A stretch of 64,000 bases of DNA. Origin: Bufo bufo (taxonomy: Eukaryota > Chordata > Amphibia > Anura > Bufonidae). The stretch is from contig NC_053397.1 of assembly GCF_905171765.1 (NCBI RefSeq), positions 116,081,295 to 116,145,294 on the forward strand, in the 5' to 3' direction. The translations under genes and the position numbers were made by a program. Of the stretch, positions 10,591 through 22,145 are shown one piece after another. Under the pieces are notes generated by a model. That model did no database searches. It saw only the letters and a list, made by a program, of their open reading frames with translations, and was not told the origin of the DNA. Position 1 is the first letter of the stretch; each line of letters opens with the position of its first letter.

Positions 10591-10930
10591 TATATAAAGA
10601 CGCATGTATGTATAGTCCGCGATCACTCAAAAACCCAACCATAGATTTTAACGAAACTTGGTATACACATCCCTTGCAACCTGAAAGGAAATCTTGTGGG
10701 GGTCACAGTTCTCTAGGACGTACCGTTCCTGAGATATTCCCAAAAAATGACCTGCATTAGCCAGTACAAGCCTTCAAGTCTTTCTCTTCATATCCCAACT
10801 GCCATACACATGGTCACATGTCCCTGATCAGCCAATAGAAGCTTGCAGGCTCTTAGTCTCCACATACACACAGTTTTACTCCAGGTTTCCATAACAACCC
10901 AACCATTTTTCTTCACTTCTGTAGGTCTTC
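10591..10930. other. Unassigned intergenic stretch
   Basis: No coding frame. It contains TTTTAACGAAACTTGGTATA and a phrase about CGCGATCACTCAAAAA that look like part of an interspersed repeat, but I cannot name the family. Confidence 0.3.
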
Positions 10931-11045
10931 TTTAGGCTAGGGCTGCACGACAGATAGAGCACAACTACACTGCTACATGCATCCATCTTGGATGGATTTT
11001 TTGAGACTGTTTCGCAGTTGCAGCATGTCACAGGGTGAAACATAG

Positions 11046-12680
11046 TGTAATGACCGGCGTCACGCACAGGGAGGGAAAAGGGAAAGCCCTGCCCAGGGGA
11101 GAGGGAAAGGTGGTGACCCCTGACTCACCTTGCGGCTGGCACCTGACTGCCCTGACGTCCCTAGATGGGTTCCTCACCCGTTCGGCGATCACGTGCCTAA
11201 ACCCTGGCTTTGCCTAGAATGAGCCCTAGATAGTGAACAGGCCGGTGAGATCGCTAGTCCGCACCACTGACACTAAGAGGGAAACACCAGGGAGAGGACA
11301 GACAATACAGACAAACACATACACCCAGGTGGGCGACCACAGCAGACCACCAAGGTCCAACAGGGATCCGGAGGGTAACGTTCTGGACCAACTACCAGAG
11401 AACGCAGCAACACAGCTCCAGAGGGTCAGTATAGAAATCCAGGCAGGAAGCTCCATATCTGGCAACCAGAGAAGTGTGAGAGGGGAATATAAGGAGGTTG
11501 GGAGTGCTGGACAAGGAACAGCTGAGGAGAATGAGCTACGGATCCCTGAGTGAGCCAAAAAGGGTTGCAAAGCAAACCCAGAAAGCTACCATAAGGAAAC
11601 AGCCCTATCTTACATAGAGCGCGCAGCCAACCGCTGTGACTTCCTGACCCCGGGTATAACGGAGTCAGGCGTGGGTCTTGACAGCCTCGTGACAGTACCC
11701 CCCTCTCTACGAGGGGCCTCCGAACACTCAGGACTAGGTCTCTCAGGATGAGAGGCATGAAAAGCCCGAACTAGCCTGTCGGCGTTTACCTCAGACGCAG
11801 GAACCCACATTCTTTCCTCGGGACCGTAACCTCTCCAATGCACCAGATATTGAAGAGAGCGGCGGACCCGACGAGAATTAACAATTTTGGATATCTGAAA
11901 TTCTAGATTACCATTCACAACAACAGGAGAGGTGGCAGCGGTGATGGTTCTAGAGGTGGAACATATTTTTTGAGTAACGACTTATGAAAGACGTTATGGA
12001 TTTTAAAAGTCTGAGGTAGCTCCAGGCGAAAAGCCACGGGGTTGATGATGGCTACAATTTTGTATGGGCCAATGAACCTAGGACCCAGTTTCCAAGAGGG
12101 AACCTTTAATTTATTATTCCTAGTAGACAACCACACGTAGTCATTCACTCCTAGGTCCGGACCTGGCGACCGTCTCTTATCAGCCATGCATTTGTATTTA
12201 CCTCCCATATTTTTCAAGTTAGCTTGCACCTTCTGCCATACCGATGAAAGAGATGACGAAAACCGTTCCTCTTCGGGGACCCCAGAAGACCCCCCCTCTT
12301 TGAAAGTACAGAATTGGGGATGAAAACCATATGCACCAAGAAATGGTGACTTGCCAGTGGATTCCTGACGACGATTATTTATGGCAAACTCAGCTAACGG
12401 TAAATATTATGACCACAACTCTTGGTTTTCAGACACAAAACATCTTAGATATGTCTCCAGGTTTTGGTTGGTACGCTCAGTCTGTCCATTCGACTGAGGA
12501 TGGAAAGCTGAGGAAAAGGAGCTACGGATCCCTGAGTGAGCCAAAAAGGGTTGCAAAGCAAACCCAGAAAGCTACCATAAGGAAACAGCCCTATCTTACA
12601 TAGAGCGTGCAGCCAACCGCTGTGACTTCCTGACCCCGGGTATAACGGAGTCAGGCGTGGGTCTTGGCACCCTCGTGACA
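11046..12680 (-). mobile_element. Gypsy LTR element with large internal deletion
   Basis: Reverse-strand element flanked by the 5-bp duplication CATAG (11041-11045 and 12681-12685). A full LTR of 649 bp lies at 11046-11694 (on the minus strand TGTCACGAGG to CATTACA). The other LTR is cut down to 174 bp at 12507-12680 and is fused to the end of integrase. Gag, protease, reverse transcriptase and RNase H are gone. The target duplication is intact, so the deletion lies inside the element. Confidence 0.85.
11695..12506 (-). pseudogene. Gypsy integrase end and chromodomain remnant
   Basis: On the minus strand the sequence starts in integrase ([15 protein letters not shown] near 12500) and passes through LAEFAINNR. 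It continues with the DYVWLSTRNNK and LGPRFIGPYKIV region and ends in a chromodomain (YLVHWRGYGPEERMW, about 11790-11880). Frames change between 11,915 and 12,230, so the remnant is not translatable as one protein. The layout matches the C-terminal third of the forward Gypsy at 4701-10304, but the sequence is a different family. Confidence 0.82.
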
Positions 12681-12763
12681 CATAGCCTATCATTATAAAA
12701 ATTGTTGCGCGACATTGGTACGACAAAATGTGACGCGACAGGTCGTCATGTAGCCCTAGCCTT

Positions 12764-13162
12764 AAAGGGGCAGGGTGCTGTGGAGGACACTGTTAATGGG
12801 GCAGGGGCCACTATTAAAGGGGCAGGCTGCTGTGGAGGTCACTGTTAAAGGGGCGGGCACTGTGGAGGTCACTGTTAAAGGGGCGGGCACTGTGGAGATC
12901 ACTGTTAAAGGGGCATTCACTGTGGAGGTCACTGTGAAAGGGGCAGGCCGCTGTGGAGGTCACTGTTAAAGGGGCAGGCACTGTCGAGGTCACTGTTAAG
13001 GGGACAGCAGCTGCTGTGGAGGTCACTGTTAATGCAGCAGGGTACTTTGAGGTCACTGTTAAGGGAGCGGGGTACTGTGGAGGTCACTGTTAAAGGGGCA
13101 GGTGCTGTGGAGGTCTCTGTTAAGGGGGCAGGGAACAGTGGAAGACACAGAAAAGGGAGTTT
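12764..13162 (+). repeat. About 30-bp minisatellite array
   Basis: About a dozen degenerate copies of a unit with core CTGTGGAGGTCACTGTTAAAG followed by GGGCGGGCA. It is the same unit as at 10370-10500, 13390-13440, 16921-17280 and, inverted, 18110-18220. Open frames across it in several directions are artefacts of the repeat. Confidence 0.88.
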
Positions 13163-13441
13163 AGTGTCGCTAGACAATTTTTATAAAGATAGTCTATGGT
13201 GTTGCACTGCGACACTGCGACATGCAACATGCGGTGATGCAACAGTCTCAGAAAAATCCATCTTGGACGGATTTTTTGCTACTGTCGTGTTGCAGTCGCA
13301 GCATGTCGCAGTGTGACACCATAGCCTAATATTATAAAAATTGTTGAGACAAAATGTAGAGCAACACATGTCGTCGTGTAGCCCTAGCATTAAGGGGCCA
13401 GGGCGCTGTGGAGGTCACTGTTAAGGGGGCAGGGGCCACTA
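13163..13441. mobile_element. Palindromic MITE plus residual minisatellite
   Basis: Inverted arms run from about 13165 (CGCTAGACAATTTTTATAAA, then CTATGGTGTTGCACTGCGAC) to about 13390, where the complementary sequence is read back. Two copies of the 30-bp minisatellite unit follow. The arms share their middle with the split MITE at 10931-12763. Confidence 0.55.
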
Positions 13442-16400
13442 TTAACCACCTCAGCCCCTATAGCTTAAACACACTTAATGACCAGGACACTTTTTACACT
13501 TCTGCACTACACTACTTTCACCGTTTATTGCTCGGTCATGCAACTTACCACCCAAATGAATTTTACCTCCTTTTCTTCTCACTAATAGCGCTTTCATTTG
13601 GTGGTATTTCAATTCTGCTGACATTTTTACTTTTTTTGTTATTAATCGAAATTTAAAGATTTTTTTGCAAAAAAAAGAAATTTTTCACTTTCAGTTGTAA
13701 AATTTTGCAAAAAAAACGACATCCATATATAAATTTTTCTCTAAATTTATTGTTCTACATGTCTTTGATAAAAAAAAAATGTTTGGGTAAAAAAAAAAAT
13801 GGTTTGGGTAAAAGTTATAGCGTTTACAAACTATGGTACAAAAATGTGAATTTCCGCTTTTTGAAGCAGCTCTGACTTTCTGAGCACCTGTCATGTTTCC
13901 TGAGGTTCTACAATGCCTAGACAGTAGAAAACCCCCACAAATGACCCCATTTCGGAAAGTAGACACCCTAAGGTATTCGTTGATGGGCATAGTGAGTTCT
14001 TAGAACTTTTTATTTTTTGTCACAAGTTAGCGGAAAATGATGATTTTATTTTAATTTTTTCTTACAAAGTCTCATATTCCACTAACTTGTGACAAAAAAT
14101 AAAAACTTCCATGAACTCACTATGCCATCACGAAATACCTTGGGGTGTCTTCTTTCCAAAATGGGGTCACTTGTGGGGTAGTTATACTGCCCTGGCATTT
14201 TAGGGGCCCAAATGCGTGCAAAGTAGTTTGAAATCAAAATCTGTAAAAAATGGCCGGTGAAATCCGAAAGGTGCTCTTTGGAATGTGGGCCCCTTTGCTC
14301 ACCTAGGCTGCAAAAAAGTTTCACACATGTGGTATTGCCATATTCAGGAGAAGTTGGGCAATGTTTTTTGGGGTGTCATTTTACATATACCCATGCTGGG
14401 TGAGAGAAATATCTTGGCAAAAGACAACTTTTCCCATTTTTTTATACAAAGTTGGCATTTGACCAAGATATTTATCTCACCCAGCATGGGTATATGTAAA
14501 ATGACACCCCAAAACACATTGCCCAACTTCTCCTGAGTACGGCAATAACACAAGTGTGACACTTTTTTGCAGCCTAGGTGGGCAAAGGGGCCCACATTCC
14601 AAAGAGCACCTTTAGGATTTCACAGGTCATTTGTTACAGATTTTGATTTCAAACTACTTACCACACATTAGGGCCCCTAGAATGCCAGGGCAGTATAACT
14701 ACCCCACAAGTGACCCCATTTTGGAAAGAAGACACCCCAAGGTATTCCGTGAGGGGCATGGCGAGTTCCTAGAATTTTTTTTTTTGTCACAAGTTAGCGG
14801 AAAATGATGATTTATTTTTATTTATTTTTTCTTACAAAGTCTCATATTCCACTAACTTGTGACAAAAAATATAAACTTCCATGAACTCACTATGCCCATC
14901 ACGAAATACCTGGGGGTGTCTTCTTTCCAAAATGGGGTCACTTGTGGGGTAGTTATACTGCCCTTGCATTTTAGGGGCCCTAATGTGTGGTAAGTAGGTA
15001 AATGACCTGTGAAATCCTAAAGGTGCTCTTTGGAATGTGGGCCCCTTTGCCCATCTAGGCTGCAAAAAAGTGTCACACATGTGGTATCGCCGTATTCAGG
15101 AGAAGTTGGGCAATGTGTTTTGTGGTGTCTTTTTACATATACTCATGCTGGGTGAGAGAAATATCTCGGCAAAAGACAACTTTTCCCATTTTTTATACAA
15201 AGTTGGCATTTGACCAAGATATTTATCTCACCCAGCATGGGTATATGTAAAATGACACCCCAAAACACATTGCCCAACTTCTCCTGAGTACGGCGATACC
15301 AGATGTGTGACACTTTTTTGCAGCCTAGATGCGCAAAGGGGCCCACATTCCTTTTATGAGGGCATTTTTAGACATTTGGATCCCAGACTTCTTCTCGCGC
15401 TTTAGGGCCCCTAAAATGCCAGGGCAGTATAAATACCCCACATGTGACCCCATTTTGGAAATAAAACAACCCAAGGTATTCAATGAGGGGCATGGCGAGT
15501 TCATAGAAATATTTTTTTTTTTGGCACAAGTTAGCGGAAATGGATTTATTATTTTTTTTCTCACAAAGTCTCCCTTTCCGCTAACTTGAGACAAAAATTT
15601 CAATCTTTCATGGACTCAATATGCCCCTCACAGAATACCTTGGGGTGTCTTCTTTCCGAAATGGGGTCACATGTGGGGTATTTATACTGCCCTGGCATTC
15701 TAGGGGCCCTAAAGCGTGAGAAGAAGTCTGGAATATAAATGTCTAAAAATTTTTACGCATTTGGATTCCGTGAGGGGTATGTGAGATTTTATTTTTTGAC
15801 ACAGGTTAGTGGAATATGAGACTTTGTAAGAAAAAAAAATAATAATTTCCGCTAACTTGGGCCAAAAAAAATGTCTGAATGGTGCCTTACAGGGGGGTGA
15901 TCAATGACAGGGGGGTGATCAATGACAAGGGGGTGATCAGGGAGTCTATATGGGGGGATCACCCCCTGTCATTGATCACCCCCCTGTAACACTCCATTCA
16001 GACGTCCGTATGTGTTTTGCGGATCCGATCCATGTATCAGTGGATCCGTAAAAATCATACGGATGTCTAAATGGAGCCTTACAGGGGGGTGATCAATGAC
16101 AGGGGGGTGATCAATGACAGGGGGGTGATCAGGGAGTCTATATGGGGTGATCACCCCCCTGTAAGGCTCCATTCAGACGTCTGTATGTGTTTTGCGGATC
16201 CGATCCATGTATCCGTGGATCCGTAAATAACATACGGACATCTAAATGCAGCCTTACAGGGGGGTGATCAATGACAGGGGGGTGATCAATGACAGGGGGG
16301 TGATCAGGGAGTCTATATGGGGTGATCACCCCCTGTCATTGATCACCCCCCTGTAATGCTCCATTCAGACGTCCGTATGTGTTTTGCGGATCCGATCCAT

Positions 16401-16920
16401 GTATCAGTGGATCCGTAAAAATCATACGGACGTCTGAATGGTGCCTTACAGGGGGGTGATCAATGACAGTGGGGTGATTAATGACAGGGGGGTGATCAGG
16501 GAGTCAATATGGGGTGATGAGGGGTTAATAAGGGGTTAATAAGTGACAGGGGGGGGGTGTAGTGTAGTGGTGTTTGGTGCTACATATTACTGAGCTACCT
16601 GTGTCCTCTGGTGGTCGATCCAAACAAAAGGGACCACCAGAGGACCAGGTAGCAGGTATATTAGACGCTGTTATCAAAACAGCGTCTAATATACCTGTTA
16701 GGGGTTAAAAAAATCGCATCTCCAGCCTGCCAGCGAACGATCGCCGCTGGCAGGCTGGAGATCCACTCGCTTACCTTCCGATCCTGTGAACGCGCGCGCC
16801 AAAGTGCGAGTGTTCACAGGAAATCTCGCGTCTCGCGAGATGACGCATATATGTGTGACTGTGCGCAGGGCTTTCGCCTCCGCAACGCGATCCTGCGTTA
16901 GGCGGTCCAGAGGCGGTTAA
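13442..16920. mobile_element. TTAA-flanked foldback element, copy 1
   Basis: Flanked by TTAA at 13442-13445 and 16917-16920, with short inverted tips (CCACCTCAG at the left, inverse of CCGCCTCTGG at the right). The minisatellite continues on both sides. The inside is a chain of inverted and tandem blocks. About 600-bp mirror-image segments carry GTCACTTGTGGGGTAGTTAT and CACAAGTTAGCGGAA motifs (13,900-15,850). About four 190-bp units follow with GATCCGATCCATGTATC and GGTGATCAATGACAG (15,880-16,510). Two strong hairpins come next (TTAGACGCTGTT near 16,660 and CAGCCTGCCAGCG near 16,725), then a further inverted GTGAACGCGC block. No transposase was seen. The TTAA target fits piggyBac or Kolobok. 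Confidence 0.8.
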
Positions 16921-17374
16921 AAGAAAGCTGCTGTGGAGGTGACTGTTAAAGGGGCAGGGTACTGTGAGGTCACTGTTAAGGTAGCAGTGTACTGTGAGGC
17001 CACTGTTAAGGGAGCGGGGTACTGTGTAGGTCAGTGTTAAAGGGATGGCTGCTGTAGAGGTCTCTATTAAGGGGGCGGGCCCCGAGGAGGTCACTGTCAA
17101 GGGAGTGGGGTGCTGTGAAACTCACTGTTAAAGCGGCAGGCTTCTGTGAAGGTCAAAGTTAAGGGGATGGGCTGCTGTGGAGGTCCCATTTTGAGGTGGC
17201 GGGGCACTGTGGGGGGGTCAGTGTTAAGGGGTGGGGGACTGTGGAGTTCACTGTTAAGGGTCAGGGTGCTGTAAAGGTATCTGTTATGGGGGATAATGTT
17301 TATATATTTTAACGACACACAGAAACATTAAATGAAATAGATGAAATATACTCTTGCGAAGCCGGGTCCTTCTG

Positions 17375-17379
<5 letters not shown>
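16921..17379 (+). mobile_element. Minisatellite and second Helitron-like 3' end
   Basis: The 30-bp unit continues from 16921 to about 17285 after the TTAA insertion. The same terminal block as at 10530-10590 follows: ACGACACACAGAAACATTAA, GCGAAGCCGGGTCCTTCTG, then CTAAT at 17375-17379, which also fits CTRRT. Confidence 0.5.

Positions 17380-17421
<42 letters not shown>
17377..17421. repeat. (AT)n microsatellite
   Basis: About 20 AT dinucleotides straight after the Helitron-like end. Confidence 0.9.
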
Positions 17422-17424
<3 letters not shown>

Positions 17425-17985
17425 TAGGGTTCTGCCTCAATGGTAGACTTCGGGTAAAACTACAGCACCAGCCTTTTAGCGGTGAAAGCAAAGCAACAGT
17501 TGTCTTTTATTCTTGACAAAACAATAAGGCTGTAAAAGGCAGGGATTGGCTTACTCCAGCCGGCATAAAGAAACAACAAAGTCCCGTATCTATAGAATAA
17601 CACAGGTATGGTATTGCATAGTACCGTAACTCCACGGGGTATATGTGGACCTCGCTTTGTCCTCAGTCTTTCAACTCCAGCTTAGCCTCTGACCCCACAC
17701 AGCACTCCACTGTCAGAGAGAGGTAATCAACACCATCTTACACTGCTGGCTGTTTTGTAGGCCAGTCAAGACCCGGAACATGAGGAGTAGTCACCCACCC
17801 AGCACTATAACTACTCCCAGTAAGAGCTGTCCCGGATCAGCTATTCACAGCTTTACTAAATAAAATAAATGTTAACCACCTACTGCCGCTGACACACCTG
17901 AAATACTGGCGCTTACTTCACCAAGGCCAGGTACCTCGGTGACACGTGTCTACCAACAACGATGGTCCCTTGTGCCTTCCTCCAA
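17422..17985. other. Unassigned stretch between TA tracts
   Basis: No long open frame. The segment is bounded on both sides by TA-rich tracts and Helitron-like ends, so it may be an insertion or host DNA. AATAAA-type motifs occur near 17858-17866, but I see no LTR or inverted ends. Confidence 0.3.
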
Positions 17986-18013
17986 TTTATATATATACTG
18001 TATATATATACAT

Positions 18014-18220
18014 ACTAGCAGAAAGACCCGGCTTCGCACGGGTACATTTCAACTATTTAATTTAATGTTTGTGTGTGTCATTTAAAGATACCAATAGTAT
18101 CCACTATAACAGTGACATCTACAGTACACCGCCCTTTAACAGTAACCTCCACAGAATCTTGTCCCCTTAACAGTAACATCCACAGTGCCCTCCCCTTTAA
18201 CAGTGACCTCCACATTGCCA
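18014..18220 (-). mobile_element. Third Helitron-like 3' end, reversed
   Basis: Reading the minus strand leftwards, minisatellite copies (about 18110-18220) are followed by ACCCG(8 nt)CGGGT (18026-18043) and CTAGT ending at 18014. The Tc1 transposase fragment abuts the minisatellite at about 18221. Confidence 0.5.
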
Positions 18221-19642
<1,422 letters not shown>

Positions 19643-19996
19643 TATATGAAATAAGCACACCCCAAAACTGTTTGTATCAGGTTGCAAATTCAACCCAAAA
19701 GCAAGGATGAATGGAAGTACTTTTATATATGAAATAAACACACAGAAAAACAGTTTCAGGCCGCAAATTCACCCCAAAACCATGAGAGAATGGACATACT
19801 TTTATATATTTAAAATAAACATAACCTAAAACTGTTTGTATCAGGTCACAAATTCACCCCAAAAGCAAGGAATTAATGGACATATTTTTTATATTTAAAA
19901 TATATACACCCCAAAACTGGTTGTATTAGACAACTCTTTCAGTATAGAAGCAAAGATGTATAGAAGCAAGTACTGTAGTTAGATATCAACTAAATA

Positions 19997-21555
19997 CAGG
20001 GAGTGCAGAATTATTAGGCAAGTTGTATTTTTGAGGATTAATTTTATTATTGAACAACAACCATGTTCTCAATGAACCCAAAAAACTCATTAATATCAAA
20101 GCTGAATATTTTTGGAAGTAGTTTTTAGTTTGTTTTTAGTTTTAGCTATTTTAGGGGGATATCTGTGTGTGCAGGTGACTATTACTGTGCATAATTATTA
20201 GGCAACTTAACAAAAAACAAATATATACCCATTTCAATTATTTATTTTTACCAGTGAAACCAATATAACATCTCAACATTCACAAATATACATTTCTGAC
20301 ATTCAAAAACAAAACAAAAACAAATCAGTGGCCAATATAGCCACCTTTCTTTGCAAGGACACTCAAAAGCCTGCCATCCATGGATTCTGTCAGTGTTTTG
20401 ATCTGTTCACCATCAACATTGCGTGCAGCAGCAACCACAGCCTCCCAGACACTGTTCAGAGAGGTGTACTGTTTTCCCTCCTTGTAAATCTCCCATTTGA
20501 TGATGGACCACAAGTTCTCAATGGGGTTCAGATCAGGTGAACAAGGAGGCCATGTCATTAGATTTTCTTCTTTTATACCCTTTCTTGCCAGCCTGTGGAG
20601 TACTTGGACGCGTGTGATGGAGCATTGTCCTGCATGAAAATCATGTTTTTCTTGAAGGATGCAGACTTCTTCCTGTACCACTGCTTGAAGAAGGTGTCTT
20701 CCAGAAACTGGCAGTAGGACTGGGAGTTGAGCTTGACTCCATCCTCAACCCGAAAAGGCCCCACAAGCTCATCTTTGATGATACCAGCCCAAACCAGTAC
20801 TCCACCTCCACCTTGCTGGCGTCTGAGTCGGACTGGAGCTCTCTGCCCTTTACCAATCCAGCCACGGGCCCATCCATCTGGCCCATCAAGACTCACTCTC
20901 ATTTCATCAGTCCATAAAACCTTAGAAAAATCAGTCTTGAGATATTTCTTGGCCCAGTCTTGACGTTTCAGCTTGTGTGTCTTGTTCAGTGGTGGTCGTC
21001 TTTCAGCCTTTCTTACCTTGGCCATGTCTCTGAGTATTGCACACCTTGTGCTTTTGGACACTCCAGTGATGTTGCAGCTCTGAAATATGGCCAAACTGGT
21101 GGCAAGTGGCATCTTGGCAGCTGCACGCTTGACTTTTCTCAGTTCATGGGCAGTTATTTTGCGCCTTGGTTTTTCCACACGCTTCTTGCGACCCTGTTGA
21201 CTATTTTGAATGAAACGCTTGATTGTTCGATGATCACGCTTCAGAAGCTTTGCAATTTTAAGAGTGCTGCATCCCTCTGCAAGATATCTCACTATTTTTG
21301 ACTTTTCTGAGCCTGTCAAGTCCTTCTTTTGACCCATTTTGCCAAAGGAAAGGAAGTTGCCTAATAATTATGCACACCTAATATAGGGTGTTGATGTCAT
21401 TAGACCACACCCCTTCTCATTACAGAGATGCACATCACCTAATATGCTTAATTGGTAGTAGGCTTTCGAGCCTATACAGCTTGGAGTAAGACAACATGCA
21501 TAAAGAGGATGATGTGGTCAAAATACTAATTTGCCTAATAATTCTGCACTCCCTG
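19997..21555 (-). mobile_element. Tc1/mariner element, DD37E type, copy 2
   Basis: A 1,559-bp reverse-strand element between TA dinucleotides. Both ends read CAGGGAGTGCAGAATTATTA, unlike copies 1 and 3, whose 5' end reads CACTGCGTGCAG. The gene inside has a 4-bp deletion. Confidence 0.92.
20328..21337 (-). pseudogene. Tc1/mariner transposase (DD37E), 4-bp deletion
   Basis: Same gene as at 526-1542, with the N-terminus intact (MGQKKDLTGSEKSKI) and the codon-48 stop of copy 1 absent. The frame is open to just after the second catalytic aspartate (FMQDNAPSHASKYST). It is then lost because four bases present in the other copies are missing at about 20592, between GCC and TGTGG. The rest of the catalytic domain, including LNPIENLW, follows in another frame to the stop at 20328. 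The frameshifted product would lack the catalytic glutamate. Confidence 0.88.
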
Positions 21556-22145
21556 TACACTCCAAAGCTGGTTGTATCAAACAGTACTTTCAACCTAATA
21601 ACAGATGCTAGGATTACTGCAATTACTGTTTAAAACAGCCTAAAATCTGTAGTAATGGATCACTTTTGAACCCCAATTAGTGCAGCAAGGTGTAATAGCA
21701 TAGTCCTATTACCCAGCCTTTAAACTCTCCTATTGGTCCCTAATCTCTCCCTACAGTGTGGATAATGCATCCCTAACCTTCCCCTACACTATGAATAATC
21801 TTTCCCTGAACATCTCAATAGTTTTTTGTTTTTTCTAAAAACTTTCCCTAGTACCTGTAACGTCTCTCCATACACTAAGTTTACTGTAAATTGTTGGAGA
21901 CCGGGCATGAGGAGGCTTTTTATAAGACTGTGACATCACAGGGGCTGGCCATCTACTGATTGGCTGTCTGCGTGGCATTGTGGGTGCTCCCTTGTTCCCG
22001 GGCTTCTTACTTTCACACGCGAGGAAATTCGACTTTGGGACGATTTGAATTTTTCCTGAAATTCAAATCGAATTCCACTTCATCAACTTCGATTCGCTCA
22101 TCTAGTAATCACATCAGGAGAGAAAACCAAGTTGTCATCCATGTA

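Larger units (their letters stand above)
10931..12763. mobile_element. Palindromic MITE split by an LTR element
   Basis: The outer ends are TTA-GGCTAGGGCTGCACGAC at 10931 and its inverse, ending GCCCTAGCC-TTA near 12762. The element portion is 10934-11045 plus 12681-12760. TTA duplications and GGC-type tips fit a PIF/Harbinger-like MITE. The LTR element at 11046-12680 interrupts it. A similar, uninterrupted palindrome lies at about 13163-13390. Confidence 0.6.
19645..22104 (-). mobile_element. hAT element fragment (family 3), interrupted by Tc1
   Basis: The right terminus, read on the minus strand, is TAGATGAGCGAATCGAAG at 22104, like the plus-strand element at 59258. A promoter-like block follows (CCAAT, TGATGTCACA, TATAAAA at about 21915-21963). 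Then comes a stretch matching the plus copy (GGCTGGGTAATAGGA near 21720, ACCTTGCTGCA near 21690). Four copies of an 80-85-bp unit (CCCCAAAACTGTTTGTATCA) lie at 19650-19970. The DD37E Tc1 copy 2 lies between the two parts. The 3' part of the hAT and its gene are missing. Confidence 0.6.

Noticed and set aside
12775..13177. Open frames in both directions with repeated VEVTVKGAG or TVTSTVPAP-like words
   Set aside because: They are read-through of the 30-bp minisatellite.
14082..15603. Several short frames in the TTAA element (MGPFAHLGCKKVSH and similar)
   Set aside because: The same words recur on both strands because the element is built of inverted copies. None is long or has domains.
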